This document shows positions 7,176-13,548 of a stretch of 16,719 bases of DNA, one piece after another. Each line of letters opens with the position of its first letter. Position 1 is the first letter of the stretch. The position numbers and the translations under genes were made by a program. The notes below the pieces were generated by a model that did not search any database, had not been told where the DNA came from, and was given only the letters and a program-made list of their open reading frames with translations. This DNA is from VGCC01 sp044375955 (GTDB lineage: Bacteria > Actinomycetota > Actinomycetes > S36-B12), in contig JBILLS010000038.1 of NCBI GenBank assembly GCA_044375955.1, positions 1-16,719 of the forward strand, written 5' to 3'.

Positions 7176-8785
7176 CCGGTGCGATTCGGATCGAGAACGC
7201 CCGGGTGTGGACCGGGTACCGCATGGCCGACGGGTCCTGGCAGACCACGGACTCGGTCCTCATGCGCGGTGGGCGCATCGTCGCGCTGGGGGATCAGGCA
7301 CGTGCCCTGGACGCCGACGAGGTGATCGACATCCGGGGCGGGTTCCTCGCACCTGCATTCGGGGACGGTCACGTCCATCCGATCTTCGGTGGGCTCGAGC
7401 AGCAGTTCGCCCCCGTGCGGGATGCGGTGACCGCGGAGGGCATCGCCGCGGTGGTGGGCGAGTGGGCACGCGCCAACCCGGATGTGGAGTGGGTGCGCGG
7501 TGAGGGCTTCGACCCGACACTCGCCCCCGGCGGCGTCTTCCAGGCCGCGATGCTCGATGCGGAGGTGGCCGATCGACCCGTGGTGCTGCGCGCCACCGAT
7601 TACCACACGGTCTGGGTGAACTCGGAAGCGTTGCGGCGCGCGGGATACGTCCGAGGTGTGCAGCAACCGCACGACGGCGAGATCGTGCTCGATGACAGCG
7701 GTGATCCCACCGGCACCCTGCGCGAGTGGGGTGCATGGCGACCGGTCTACGCACTGATGCCTGCGGTCGCAACGCCTCGGGTGACCGCGGCGTTGGATTA
7801 TGCGACCGCGTGCTTCGCTGAATCGGGAATCACGTGGGTCCAAGACGCGTGGGTGGAGTCAGCGGATGTGGAGTCCTGGCTCACCGCACTTGACGCGGGT
7901 GTGCTCCACGTGAACGTGGACCTGGCGCAGTGGGCGGATCCGAATACCTGGCGTGATCAACTTGCGGGATTCATCGATGCCCGGCGTCGGGTGGAGGCGC
8001 GTGGTGCCCATCGGGTCACCGCCCACACGATCAAGTTCTTCGCCGACGGGGTCATCGAATCCGCGACGGGTGCGCTCATCGAGCCTTACTGTGACTGCCC
8101 TCACTCGCGCGGAATACCGAACTGGGACCCGGAGGAGCTGAAGTTGGCCATCGCGGCCATCGATGCGTACGGATTCACCCCGCACATCCACGCGATCGGC
8201 GACCAGGCGATACGTAACGCCCTCGATGCGATCGAGCACGCCGCACGCACCAACAGCCCGCGCGATCGGCGCTGGACGATCTGCCATGTGCAGCTCGTCG
8301 ACCCCGTGGACATCCCACGCTTCGCCGAACTCGGTGTCATCGCGAACTTCGAGCCCTACTGGTCAAAATTCGACTCCTGGCAGAGCGCTCTGAACACCCA
8401 CCGTCTCGGTGAAGAGAGGCTCAACCGGCAGTTCCAGACCGCGACCTTGGCTCGATCCGGTGCGCGCATCTCCTTCGGAAGTGACTGGCCGGTCACCACG
8501 TACGTGCCACTCGAGGGGATCCAGGTCGCCGTCACGCGGAAACTCACCCGCGACGGCCAGGCGTGGATGCCCGAGGAGTGCATCAGTGTCGACGAAGCCC
8601 TTGCGGCCTACACGTCCGGGGTCGCCTTCCAGGCTGGCCGCGATGATGCCGGCGTCCTGCGCCCGGGCGCCGTTGCGGACGTCATCTGGTTGTCCGCGGA
8701 TCCGCATGACGTCGATCCGATGGACATCGGGTCGATCCGGGTGCTGGGCACGTGGCGTGCGGGGGAGTCGATCTACCGCGCGTGA
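7172..8785 (+). CDS. Amidohydrolase family protein, YtcJ / N-substituted formamide deformylase type
   Basis: A 537-residue metal-dependent hydrolase of the amidohydrolase superfamily (COG1574, which includes the N-substituted formamide deformylase NfdA). The N-terminal beta-sandwich leads to the metal motif FGDGHVHP (H67, H69). Later motifs are HTIKFFADG (K288, candidate bridging lysine), PHIHAIGDQA (H338, H340), CHVQ (H372) and FGSDWPV (D438). No signal peptide is seen. ATG 7172 overlaps the deacylase stop by four bases, so the two are translationally coupled. Members of this family cleave C-N bonds in N-formyl or N-acyl compounds, in keeping with the dimethylformamidase-like enzyme upstream, but the specificity cannot be read from sequence. 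Confidence 0.92.
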   Translation: MTGAIRIENARVWTGYRMADGSWQTTDSVLMRGGRIVALGDQARALDADEVIDIRGGFLAPAFGDGHVHPIFGGLEQQFAPVRDAVTAEGIAAVVGEWARANPDVEWVRGEGFDPTLAPGGVFQAAMLDAEVADRPVVLRATDYHTVWVNSEALRRAGYVRGVQQPHDGEIVLDDSGDPTGTLREWGAWRPVYALMPAVATPRVTAALDYATACFAESGITWVQDAWVESADVESWLTALDAGVLHVNVDLAQWADPNTWRDQLAGFIDARRRVEARGAHRVTAHTIKFFADGVIESATGALIEPYCDCPHSRGIPNWDPEELKLAIAAIDAYGFTPHIHAIGDQAIRNALDAIEHAARTNSPRDRRWTICHVQLVDPVDIPRFAELGVIANFEPYWSKFDSWQSALNTHRLGEERLNRQFQTATLARSGARISFGSDWPVTTYVPLEGIQVAVTRKLTRDGQAWMPEECISVDEALAAYTSGVAFQAGRDDAGVLRPGAVADVIWLSADPHDVDPMDIGSIRVLGTWRAGESIYRA

Positions 8786-8786
8786 T

Positions 8787-8811
8787 GCGCGGCCCCGTCC
8801 ACGGGCCGCGC
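8787..8811 (+). terminator. Hairpin terminator of the amide operon
   Basis: A perfect 9-bp inverted repeat (GCGCGGCCC, 7-nt loop, GGGCCGCGC) begins two bases after the amidohydrolase stop. There is no long T run, only a short pyrimidine stretch, as is common in high-GC actinobacteria. It separates the operon from the toxin-antitoxin unit. Confidence 0.7.
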
Positions 8812-8898
8812 TTCCATCCCCGCTGAGAAACACGGGCCTTCCCCACGAGCTGTCTGCTTCCTAGCTTCCTCGGGTGAGCACCCACCGTGTAGCCAGGT

Positions 8899-8937
8899 AC
8901 ATATACCTCTTGCATTCTAGAACATAAAAGATCTATC
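8899..8937 (+). promoter_or_regulatory. AT-rich putative promoter region of the toxin-antitoxin unit
   Basis: After the hairpin, the last 40 bases or so before the toxin start are markedly AT-rich for this genome. They contain TATACC (8902-8907) and TTGCAT (8910-8915), plus the short palindromes TCTAGA and AGATCT. No -35/-10 pair with standard spacing stands out, so the exact promoter is not resolved. The rest of 8812-8937 holds no gene that I can support. Confidence 0.4.
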
Positions 8938-9297
8938 GTGGACCGCTGGGAGGTGAATCTTGGCTTCATCGTTCCGTGGCTGTCCGAACTGGATGTGGAC
9001 TCACATGAGCAAGTGATGGCGGCTCTGGCTGCACTGGCCGTCGATGGCCCCGCTCTAGGTCGCCCATTCGCAGACAGGATCCGCGGATCTGCCTTCGCGA
9101 ACATGAAGGAACTGCGCCCAGGTTCTGCGGGGGCATCCGAGCTGCGGGTGCTCTTCGCGTTCGATCCAAGACGTAGAGCCGTGATGCTCGTTGGCGGAGA
9201 TAAGCGAGGTCAGTGGGACGAGTGGTACCGAGTGAACATCCCGCGAGCCGACCGGCTCTTCCGAGAACATCTGCGGGGACTAGAGGAGGGAAAGTGA
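8938..9297 (+). CDS. RelE/HigB-like toxin (phage Gp49-like family)
   Basis: A 119-residue basic protein with the pattern of the Gp49/HigB branch of the RelE/ParE toxins, which usually cleave mRNA at the ribosome. The characteristic stretches are the N-terminal RWEV, ALAVDGPALGRPFADRI, FANMKELRPGS, ELRVLFAFDPRRRAVMLVGG and DKRGQWDEWY. The GTG start at 8938 puts RWEV at the N-terminus, as in relatives; an in-frame GTG at 8953 is possible but would remove it. There is no clear ribosome site. The toxin precedes its antitoxin, the HigBA order, with 3 nt between them. Length is normal and nothing suggests damage. Confidence 0.88.
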   Translation: MDRWEVNLGFIVPWLSELDVDSHEQVMAALAALAVDGPALGRPFADRIRGSAFANMKELRPGSAGASELRVLFAFDPRRRAVMLVGGDKRGQWDEWYRVNIPRADRLFREHLRGLEEGK

Positions 9298-9300
9298 CGC

Positions 9301-9606
9301 ATGGGAATGACACTTGATGAGTACCTCGCGATCAACCCTGGCGATCCCGTAAAACGCGCGAAACTGCGGGACCAAATGTTGGCAGAGTCGCGCGCCTATC
9401 GCCTGAGGGAAATGCGCGAAGCGCAGAAGTTGACCCAGACGGATGTTGCCGAGGTTCTCGAGATCAGTCAACGCCGCGTATCGGAGATCGAACGAGGGGA
9501 GTGTGATCGCATCAGAGTCGACACGTTGCGCAGATATGTGCAGGCACTGGGCGGGACACTGCGGATCGAGGCGCGCGTGGGTGAGAGTGTCTACCCCATC
9601 CTCTGA
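9301..9606 (+). CDS. Xre-family HTH antitoxin (HigA-like)
   Basis: A 101-residue antitoxin and likely autorepressor. A helix-turn-helix sits in the middle (KLTQTDVAEVLEISQRRVSE, about residues 43-62), followed by a recognition-type helix region and the C-terminal stretch LGGTLRIEARVGESVYPIL common to antitoxins of this group. ATG 9301 has a strong AGGAGGG (9284-9290) at 10 nt. This ensures antitoxin synthesis in a message where the toxin site is poor. An in-frame ATG at 9307 is an alternative. Its 3' end overlaps the start of the phosphopantetheinyl transferase frame by about 26 bp. Confidence 0.9.
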   Translation: MGMTLDEYLAINPGDPVKRAKLRDQMLAESRAYRLREMREAQKLTQTDVAEVLEISQRRVSEIERGECDRIRVDTLRRYVQALGGTLRIEARVGESVYPIL

Positions 9607-10213
9607 ATCCCTCGTTCGGCTTCATGTCTGTCAACCAGACTTCGCACTCCTGGCTGCGGAGGCCTCGACTTGGGAGGCCGCTACCGCAGCCCGTTACGCC
9701 GATCAGCGCCGTGAAGAGTGGCTGGCCGGGCGGATCCTGGCGCGACGTGCTGTGGCCGACGTGCTCGGGTGCGATCCGTCGGATGTGGTGATCGACGTGA
9801 CCGGTGACGGTGCCCCATACGTTGTGGGTGAGTTCGACGTGTGCGTATCGATCAGTCACACCCGGGATCTCGTTGTGGCGGGTGCGGTGCGTGGCCCGTG
9901 GCTGGGCGTGGATGTGGAGTGGGCGGATCGCGATGTGAGTCGATTGATGCGCGCATTGAGCCCGGTCGAGGCGGAGTGGGCCGGCGCGGTTGGCGCGGTG
10001 TCCCTGCTGGTCGCCAAGGAGGCTGCGGCGAAGTCCTGGGGTGTCGGACTGGGCGGGAGCCTGGGCAGGTGGCCGGTGGAGTCGGTTGAAGCGGATGTGA
10101 TCGTGGTGGGATCACCCCTGGGTGATTCACGTTCCGTAGGCATGTGTGACCTGGATGGGGCCGTCGTGGGCGTGTGTGCCGAGCGGATTTCCGGTATTTC
10201 GGTGTCACACTGA
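9581..10213 (+). CDS. 4'-phosphopantetheinyl transferase superfamily protein (Sfp type)
   Basis: A protein of about 210 residues that should move the 4'-phosphopantetheine arm of CoA onto a carrier-protein serine. The motifs are SISHTRD (about residues 89-95), GVDVEW (D111, E113) and VAKEAAAKSWG (K146, E147, K151). The acidic trio D111/E113/E147 corresponds to the magnesium ligands of Sfp. The start is uncertain: GTG 9581 has GAGG at 9568-9571, and GTG 9587 is also in frame; both overlap the antitoxin gene. No carrier protein, PKS or NRPS gene is in the window. The stop is 3 nt before the heliorhodopsin ATG. The length is a little short compared with Sfp, but all key residues are present. Confidence 0.85.
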   Translation: MRVSTPSSESLVRLHVCQPDFALLAAEASTWEAATAARYADQRREEWLAGRILARRAVADVLGCDPSDVVIDVTGDGAPYVVGEFDVCVSISHTRDLVVAGAVRGPWLGVDVEWADRDVSRLMRALSPVEAEWAGAVGAVSLLVAKEAAAKSWGVGLGGSLGRWPVESVEADVIVVGSPLGDSRSVGMCDLDGAVVGVCAERISGISVSH

Positions 10214-10216
10214 GGC

Positions 10217-11008
10217 ATGACCACAGTTGATCTGACCGCGAAGTCCCCCACCGGCATAAGTTTCGCCGGACTGCGCAAGTGGAACATCATCTGCGGGTTC
10301 GCCCACCTGACCCAGATGATCCTGATCTTGGTTTTGGCCAACGACTTCGCGCTCCCGGTGACCGCCGCGTATGTGCTGGGGCCGCCCGGAACACCGCCCA
10401 CCGATCCGGTGACCCTGTTCGATTCCCGGATTGCCTGGGGCGTTGCTCTGTTCTTCGGTCTGTCGGCGGTGTTCCACTTCGCGATCGCGTCGCCGATGTT
10501 CTTCCCGCGGTACGTCAACGGGCTGATGGCCCAGCACAACTACTTCCGCTGGGTGGAGTACTCACTGTCTTCGTCGATCATGATCGTGCTCATCGCCCAG
10601 ATCGTGGGCATCAGCGATGTCGCTGCTCTCATGGCGATCTTCGGGGTCAACGCATCGATGATCTTCTTCGGCTGGCTGCAGGAGAAGTTCGAGAAGCCGG
10701 GCGGCGGGATGCTGCCCTTCGTCTTCGGCTGCATGGCCGGAATCGTGCCGTGGCTGATCATCGTGCTCTGGGTCTTGGCCCCTGGCATCGCGGACAAGCC
10801 CGAGGTCCCCGGGTTCGTGATCGGGATCATCGTGTCGCTGTTCATCGCCTTCAACTCCTTCGCCCTGGTGCAATTCCTGCAATACAAAAAGGTGGGCAAG
10901 TGGGCCGACTACCTCCGCGGTGAGCGCAGCTACATGATCCTGAGCCTGGTCGCCAAATCCGGCCTGGCCTGGCAGATCTTCTCCGGAACCCTCGTCCCGC
11001 CGGCCTGA
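10217..11008 (+). CDS. Heliorhodopsin
   Basis: A 263-residue seven-helix retinal protein. The retinal lysine is K247 in LSLVAKSGLAWQ on the last helix, and the Schiff-base counterion is E114 in RWVEYSLSSSIM. Other matches to heliorhodopsin 48C12, as I recall it, are H30 (GFAHLTQ), H87 (VFHFA) and S243. H30, H87 and E114 all sit at +7 relative to 48C12 H23, H80 and E107. The FVIGIIVSLFIAFNSFALVQ segment is also typical. Unlike ion-pumping rhodopsins there is no DTD/NDQ motif in the third helix. The family has slow photocycles and suggested sensory, enzyme-regulating or photoprotective roles. ATG 10217 has only GAGG at 10212-10215 before it, very close, so translation may depend on coupling to the transferase gene. 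No carotenoid oxygenase or retinal synthesis gene is in the window. Confidence 0.95.
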   Translation: MTTVDLTAKSPTGISFAGLRKWNIICGFAHLTQMILILVLANDFALPVTAAYVLGPPGTPPTDPVTLFDSRIAWGVALFFGLSAVFHFAIASPMFFPRYVNGLMAQHNYFRWVEYSLSSSIMIVLIAQIVGISDVAALMAIFGVNASMIFFGWLQEKFEKPGGGMLPFVFGCMAGIVPWLIIVLWVLAPGIADKPEVPGFVIGIIVSLFIAFNSFALVQFLQYKKVGKWADYLRGERSYMILSLVAKSGLAWQIFSGTLVPPA

Positions 11009-11029
11009 TCTCGCGGCCCTGATGTCAGA

Positions 11030-11049
11030 CCCCCGTGCTGGCATGGGGG
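11030..11049 (+). terminator. Hairpin downstream of heliorhodopsin
   Basis: A 9-bp stem (11030-11038 with 11041-11049), fully paired in RNA if one G-U pair is allowed, begins 21 bases after the heliorhodopsin stop. The loop is only 2-4 bases and no T run follows. It is probably the terminator of the toxin-antitoxin/transferase/heliorhodopsin unit, though it ends immediately before a possible short reading frame. Confidence 0.5.
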
Positions 11050-11050
11050 C

Positions 11051-11140
11051 ATGACACGCACACTTCCCCTGGGTGTGGTCGCCGCGCTGACCACGATCGT
11101 GCTGCTAGTGCTCGCCGCCCCTGGTGTCGGCGGCAGGTAG
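11051..11140 (+). CDS. Possible 29-residue single-pass membrane peptide
   Basis: ATG 11051 to TAG 11138-11140 encodes MTRTLPLGVV... followed by a hydrophobic stretch (AALTTIVLLVLAAP): one membrane helix with a basic N-terminus. It sits between the heliorhodopsin and tspO. The right arm of the hairpin (GGGGG, 11045-11049) is just before the ATG and could serve as a ribosome site that folding would mask. A frame this short can arise by chance. Nothing else supports it, so it is a candidate only. Confidence 0.25.
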   Translation: MTRTLPLGVVAALTTIVLLVLAAPGVGGR

Positions 11141-11144
11141 TGCT

Positions 11145-11612
11145 TCAGGCCTTAGCCACGTAGCCCCACGAGAGGCTCGCGGCCAGTAACAGCCACACCT
11201 GGTAGGGCACGAGCAGCAGCCCCATCCACAGTTGCTGACCGAACGCGATGACCGTGATCGGGATGGTGAGTACTGCGGCTGCGGTCAGGGCTGCGGCTGC
11301 CGCGGTGAGCTCGTGCGGGACGTAGAACAGGTATGCCCAGGTGATCGCGAGGGTCACCGTGATGGCCAGTGCAGCGAGTGTGACGATGATGCGCGGTGGT
11401 GAGGCGGTTTGCGTGATCGCGATCCCGACGATGATGATGACCAGGAAGTTATAGGGCCAGATCAGGCCGAATACCCACGACGGCGGTTGCCACCAGGGTT
11501 GCTCGAGGGACAGGTACCAGGCACTCCCCGTGGAGACCCAGCGGCCCGAGCCGACCGCGTAGACGATGACGAGAACGACCACGCCGACCGCTGCTGCGAT
11601 GCGCCACGCCAT
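11145..11612 (-). CDS. tspO: TspO/MBR family tryptophan-rich sensory protein
   Basis: A 155-residue membrane protein with five hydrophobic segments, the normal TspO size. Family marks are the tryptophan-rich WYLSLEQPWWQPPSWVF after the first helix, FGLIWPYNF, and PYQVWLLLAASLSWGY in the last helix. TspO proteins bind porphyrins and related ligands; in Rhodobacter TspO adjusts pigment gene expression in response to oxygen, and bacterial members have been linked to light-dependent porphyrin breakdown. The ATG at 11612 gives the family length. A longer frame from ATG 11660 adds 16 basic residues without a better ribosome site. The gene is convergent with the heliorhodopsin. Confidence 0.88.
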   Translation of the reverse strand: MAWRIAAAVGVVVLVIVYAVGSGRWVSTGSAWYLSLEQPWWQPPSWVFGLIWPYNFLVIIIVGIAITQTASPPRIIVTLAALAITVTLAITWAYLFYVPHELTAAAAALTAAAVLTIPITVIAFGQQLWMGLLLVPYQVWLLLAASLSWGYVAKA

Positions 11613-11684
11613 GAGTGGAGTCTCGCACGCTCGGCGGACCCTCAGGATAAAGATCCCCATCTGCCTGCAGAGGATGAACGGGGT

Positions 11685-11810
11685 GTTGATGTTGCACGGA
11701 TTCGCCGCCTGGTGGCCCTGACTCCGGCGGAGCGAATGCGGGAAATGGTCCAGGCGGCCAATGTTCTGATTGATGTGAGCGAGAGGGGTGCGCGGCAGTT
11801 GCGCGGCTGA
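11685..11810 (+). pseudogene. Remnant of a small gene normally preceding a nucleotidyltransferase (start codon lost)
   Basis: The frame reads VDVARIRRLVALTPAERMRE and ends VSERGARQLRG. It resembles a small protein I have seen encoded just before AbiEii/DUF6036-like nucleotidyltransferases in high-GC bacteria. No ATG, GTG or TTG stands at the expected start; the codon there is GTT (11685-11687), one base from GTG. GTG 11712 could serve, giving only 32 residues. The stop overlaps the next ATG (TGATG), as in an intact gene pair. The family is recalled rather than searched, so a short functional protein is not excluded. Confidence 0.45.
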
Positions 11811-11950
11811 TGTTCGATCCCGTGCGCGTGTGTCAGGTCCTCAACGAAGATGCTGTCGACAACATTGTGATCGGAGTGGCAGCCGACCGTCCCAAGGATC
11901 GTGCCGCACTTCCGTACCTGGAATCCCTACGCGACGAGGCTGGGCACTAG
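11810..11950 (+). pseudogene. Internally deleted nucleotidyltransferase-like gene (46 codons left)
   Basis: An open frame of 46 residues whose start (MFDPVRVCQVLNEDAVDNIVIG) looks like the first 20 or so residues of AbiEii/DUF6036-type nucleotidyltransferases. Its end (AADRPKDRAALPYLESLRDE) looks like their C-terminus. The central catalytic part, usually well over 100 residues with the DxD-type motif, is missing, and the frame is kept across the junction at about 11873-11876. The ATG overlaps the preceding stop. The TAG (11948-11950) overlaps the mutY stop on the other strand through a shared CTAG. It is probably inert, but a small residual protein could still be made. Confidence 0.5.
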
Positions 11951-12819
11951 GGCAGGTGCAGATGACGTCCAGTACGCGCGATGAGGCCATCGTCGAGGAG
12001 TGAATCGCGTGCGCGAACGTGTTGCTCTGGGTTCGCTGCGTCCTTCGCGAGCGCTGCAGCGGTGAGCCTGTCGTGGGCGCGCAGCAGGGCGAGGATGCGT
12101 CCGCGCTCCTGTCGGTCACTTCCGGTGTAGCTGGGCTGACGTCGTCTCGTCGTGGCGGTGTGTGGGTGACCGTGACTGCGCCATGCGCAGGAGTGAGTCA
12201 GTGGGCACTCGGTGCAACGTGGATTGGTGGCGGTGCAGATGACGGCACCGAGTTCCATGCTGGCCGCGGCCCAGGTGCTCGCCGCCTCGGGAGAGGTGGG
12301 CACGAGTGAGTCGGCGAGTGCGCGTTCGGCAGCGGTGAGGTGCGTGGGTGGGTGCTGGTCGCCCCGCCAGGCACGGGCGATCACCCGGCGGACGTTGACG
12401 TCGAGGACGGTCGTGCGCTGGCCGAAGGCGAAGGCGAGGACGGCGTTGGCGGTGTAGTCACCCACCCCGGGCAGTGTGATGAGTTCCTCATAGGTGTCCG
12501 GGACATCACCTCTATATGCGGTGGTGATGGTGCGGGCCGCCTCGTGCAGGCGGGTGGCCCGCCTCGGGTAGCCCAGGGTGCCCCAGGCCCGGATCACCTC
12601 GGCCGGTCTGGCCCCGGCCAGATCGGTGGCGGCGGGCCAGCGCTCCATCCAGGTGGTCCAGTAGGGAAGAACCCGGGGAACCGGGGTCTGCTGCAGCATG
12701 AACTCACTCACCAGCACCCCCCACGGGGTGGTGCTGCGCCAGGGCAGATCCCGTGCGTGAGCGCGGTACCAGCGGTTGACAGTGGCCGTGCCGGGGGAGC
12801 CCACGGGGCATGGTTGCAC
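11947..12819 (-). CDS. mutY: A/G-specific adenine glycosylase MutY
   Basis: A base-excision repair glycosylase that removes adenine mispaired with 8-oxoguanine. It has 290 residues. E39 in LVSEFMLQQT and D140 in VLDVNVRRV match the catalytic Glu and Asp. The helix-hairpin-helix is LPGVGDYTANAV (about 116-127). The 4Fe-4S cysteines are C195, C202, C205 and C211 with C-x6-C-x2-C-x5-C spacing. The C-terminal part is short (about 80 residues), as in other actinobacterial MutY proteins. GTG 12819 is the most upstream start; an in-frame GTG at 12804 is possible, and neither has a clear ribosome site. It is divergent from the membrane protein gene at 12856. Confidence 0.95.
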   Translation of the reverse strand: MQPCPVGSPGTATVNRWYRAHARDLPWRSTTPWGVLVSEFMLQQTPVPRVLPYWTTWMERWPAATDLAGARPAEVIRAWGTLGYPRRATRLHEAARTITTAYRGDVPDTYEELITLPGVGDYTANAVLAFAFGQRTTVLDVNVRRVIARAWRGDQHPPTHLTAAERALADSLVPTSPEAASTWAAASMELGAVICTATNPRCTECPLTHSCAWRSHGHPHTATTRRRQPSYTGSDRQERGRILALLRAHDRLTAAALAKDAANPEQHVRARDSLLDDGLIARTGRHLHLP

Positions 12820-12843
12820 GGGCTCGGGTGGGGGGCTCGCAGG

Positions 12844-12849
12844 TACCGT
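12844..12849 (+). promoter_or_regulatory. Putative -10 element of a leaderless promoter (TACCGT)
   Basis: TACCGT fits the actinobacterial TANNNT -10 consensus and is 6 nt from ATG 12856, so transcription would begin at or near the start codon. No Shine-Dalgarno sequence and no convincing -35 box are seen. The same spacing occurs at 16102 (+) and 16044 (-). Confidence 0.45.
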
Positions 12850-12855
12850 GGCCGC

Positions 12856-13515
12856 ATGAGCATCATCCGCCCCTCGGGACGGGAGCCCGCGAGCGTCTAC
12901 TGGATGCGGCGCGGGGCGGTGGCCGTGGTGCTGATCACCGTGGTCACGATCATCGTCTGGTTCCTCACCGGTCGGGGCGGGGGCGAACCGGTCGCCGAGG
13001 TGGCCCCGACCGAGGAAGTGACCGTCGTGGATGGGATCGGTGCCGACGGGACGGTGGAGACCCTGCCCGCCGGTCCGCAGGAATGCGCAGACTCCGACAT
13101 CGTCGTGCGAGCCCGGGCGGTTAAGAAGAACTACGTCTTCGGTGAGTCACCGGAGTTGACCCTGATCATCAAGAACCGGGGAACAGCTGCGTGCGTGCGC
13201 GATGTGGGGCCGAAGGCCAACGAGATCGAGATCCAGTCCGGTGGCTATCACGTGTGGTCCTCCGATGACTGCAACGCAGGGAAGCGAAGCAAGACCGTCA
13301 CCATGCAGCCGGGTGAGACGTATGCGGCGACATTGACCTGGAACGGCCGGCGCAGCCAGAAGGGCTGCCCGGACCCGAAGGGACCCCGGGCCAAGCCCGG
13401 TGCCTACCAGGTGATCGGACGCAACGGGGACGTGATGAGTGAGGATCGCCGGTTCTCCATCAGTCCACGGGAGGCCCCGAAGGAGGAAGCCGCGGAGGAG
13501 GCTGCCCCCGAGTGA
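12856..13515 (+). CDS. Single-pass membrane-anchored extracytoplasmic protein of unknown function
   Basis: A 219-residue protein: a short cytoplasmic head (about 1-19), one membrane helix (about residues 20-37, GAVAVVLITVVTIIVWFL), a low-complexity acidic linker, then a beta-rich outer domain (about 80-205). Four cysteines in the outer domain (in QECAD, AACVR, DDCNA and KGCPD) could form two disulfides. The stretch LTLIIKNRGTAAC...PGETYAATLTW...PGAYQV resembles immunoglobulin-like/BsuPI-type folds. The C-terminus is rich in Glu, Lys and Ala. The equivalent position between radA/disA and mutY in Mycobacterium (Rv3587c) also holds a membrane protein in the same relative orientation. The function is unknown. 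The start is supported by the TACCGT element just upstream. Confidence 0.8.
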   Translation: MSIIRPSGREPASVYWMRRGAVAVVLITVVTIIVWFLTGRGGGEPVAEVAPTEEVTVVDGIGADGTVETLPAGPQECADSDIVVRARAVKKNYVFGESPELTLIIKNRGTAACVRDVGPKANEIEIQSGGYHVWSSDDCNAGKRSKTVTMQPGETYAATLTWNGRRSQKGCPDPKGPRAKPGAYQVIGRNGDVMSEDRRFSISPREAPKEEAAEEAAPE

Positions 13516-13519
13516 CGTC

Positions 13520-13548
13520 TTGACACTCGAGTCTGGTGCTATCAGGCT
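13520..13548 (+). promoter_or_regulatory. Promoter of the antitoxin gene (TTGACA, 17 bp, CAGGCT)
   Basis: A consensus -35 box TTGACA (13520-13525) is followed at exactly 17 bp by CAGGCT (13543-13548), a weak -10 box that keeps the A at position 2 and T at position 6. The GTG start at 13555 is 6 nt further on, so the transcript would be leaderless. The -10 box lies inside the inverted repeat 13538-13554. Confidence 0.55.

Noticed and set aside
10217..11008. Type-1 (ion-pumping) rhodopsin
   Set aside because: The third-helix pump motif is absent, and the RWVEYS and AKSGLAWQ motifs with their spacing fit heliorhodopsin instead.
11409..11684. Upstream part of the frame leading into the nucleotidyltransferase-associated remnant
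   Set aside because: It lies mostly opposite tspO and encodes an Asp/Arg/Pro-rich stretch with no family resemblance; only the part from about 11685 looks like former coding sequence.
12340..12855. Upstream extension of the membrane protein frame, opposite mutY
   Set aside because: The extension is Gly/Pro-rich shadow sequence of mutY; the membrane protein start at 12856 is followed at once by a sensible N-terminus and preceded by a -10 element.
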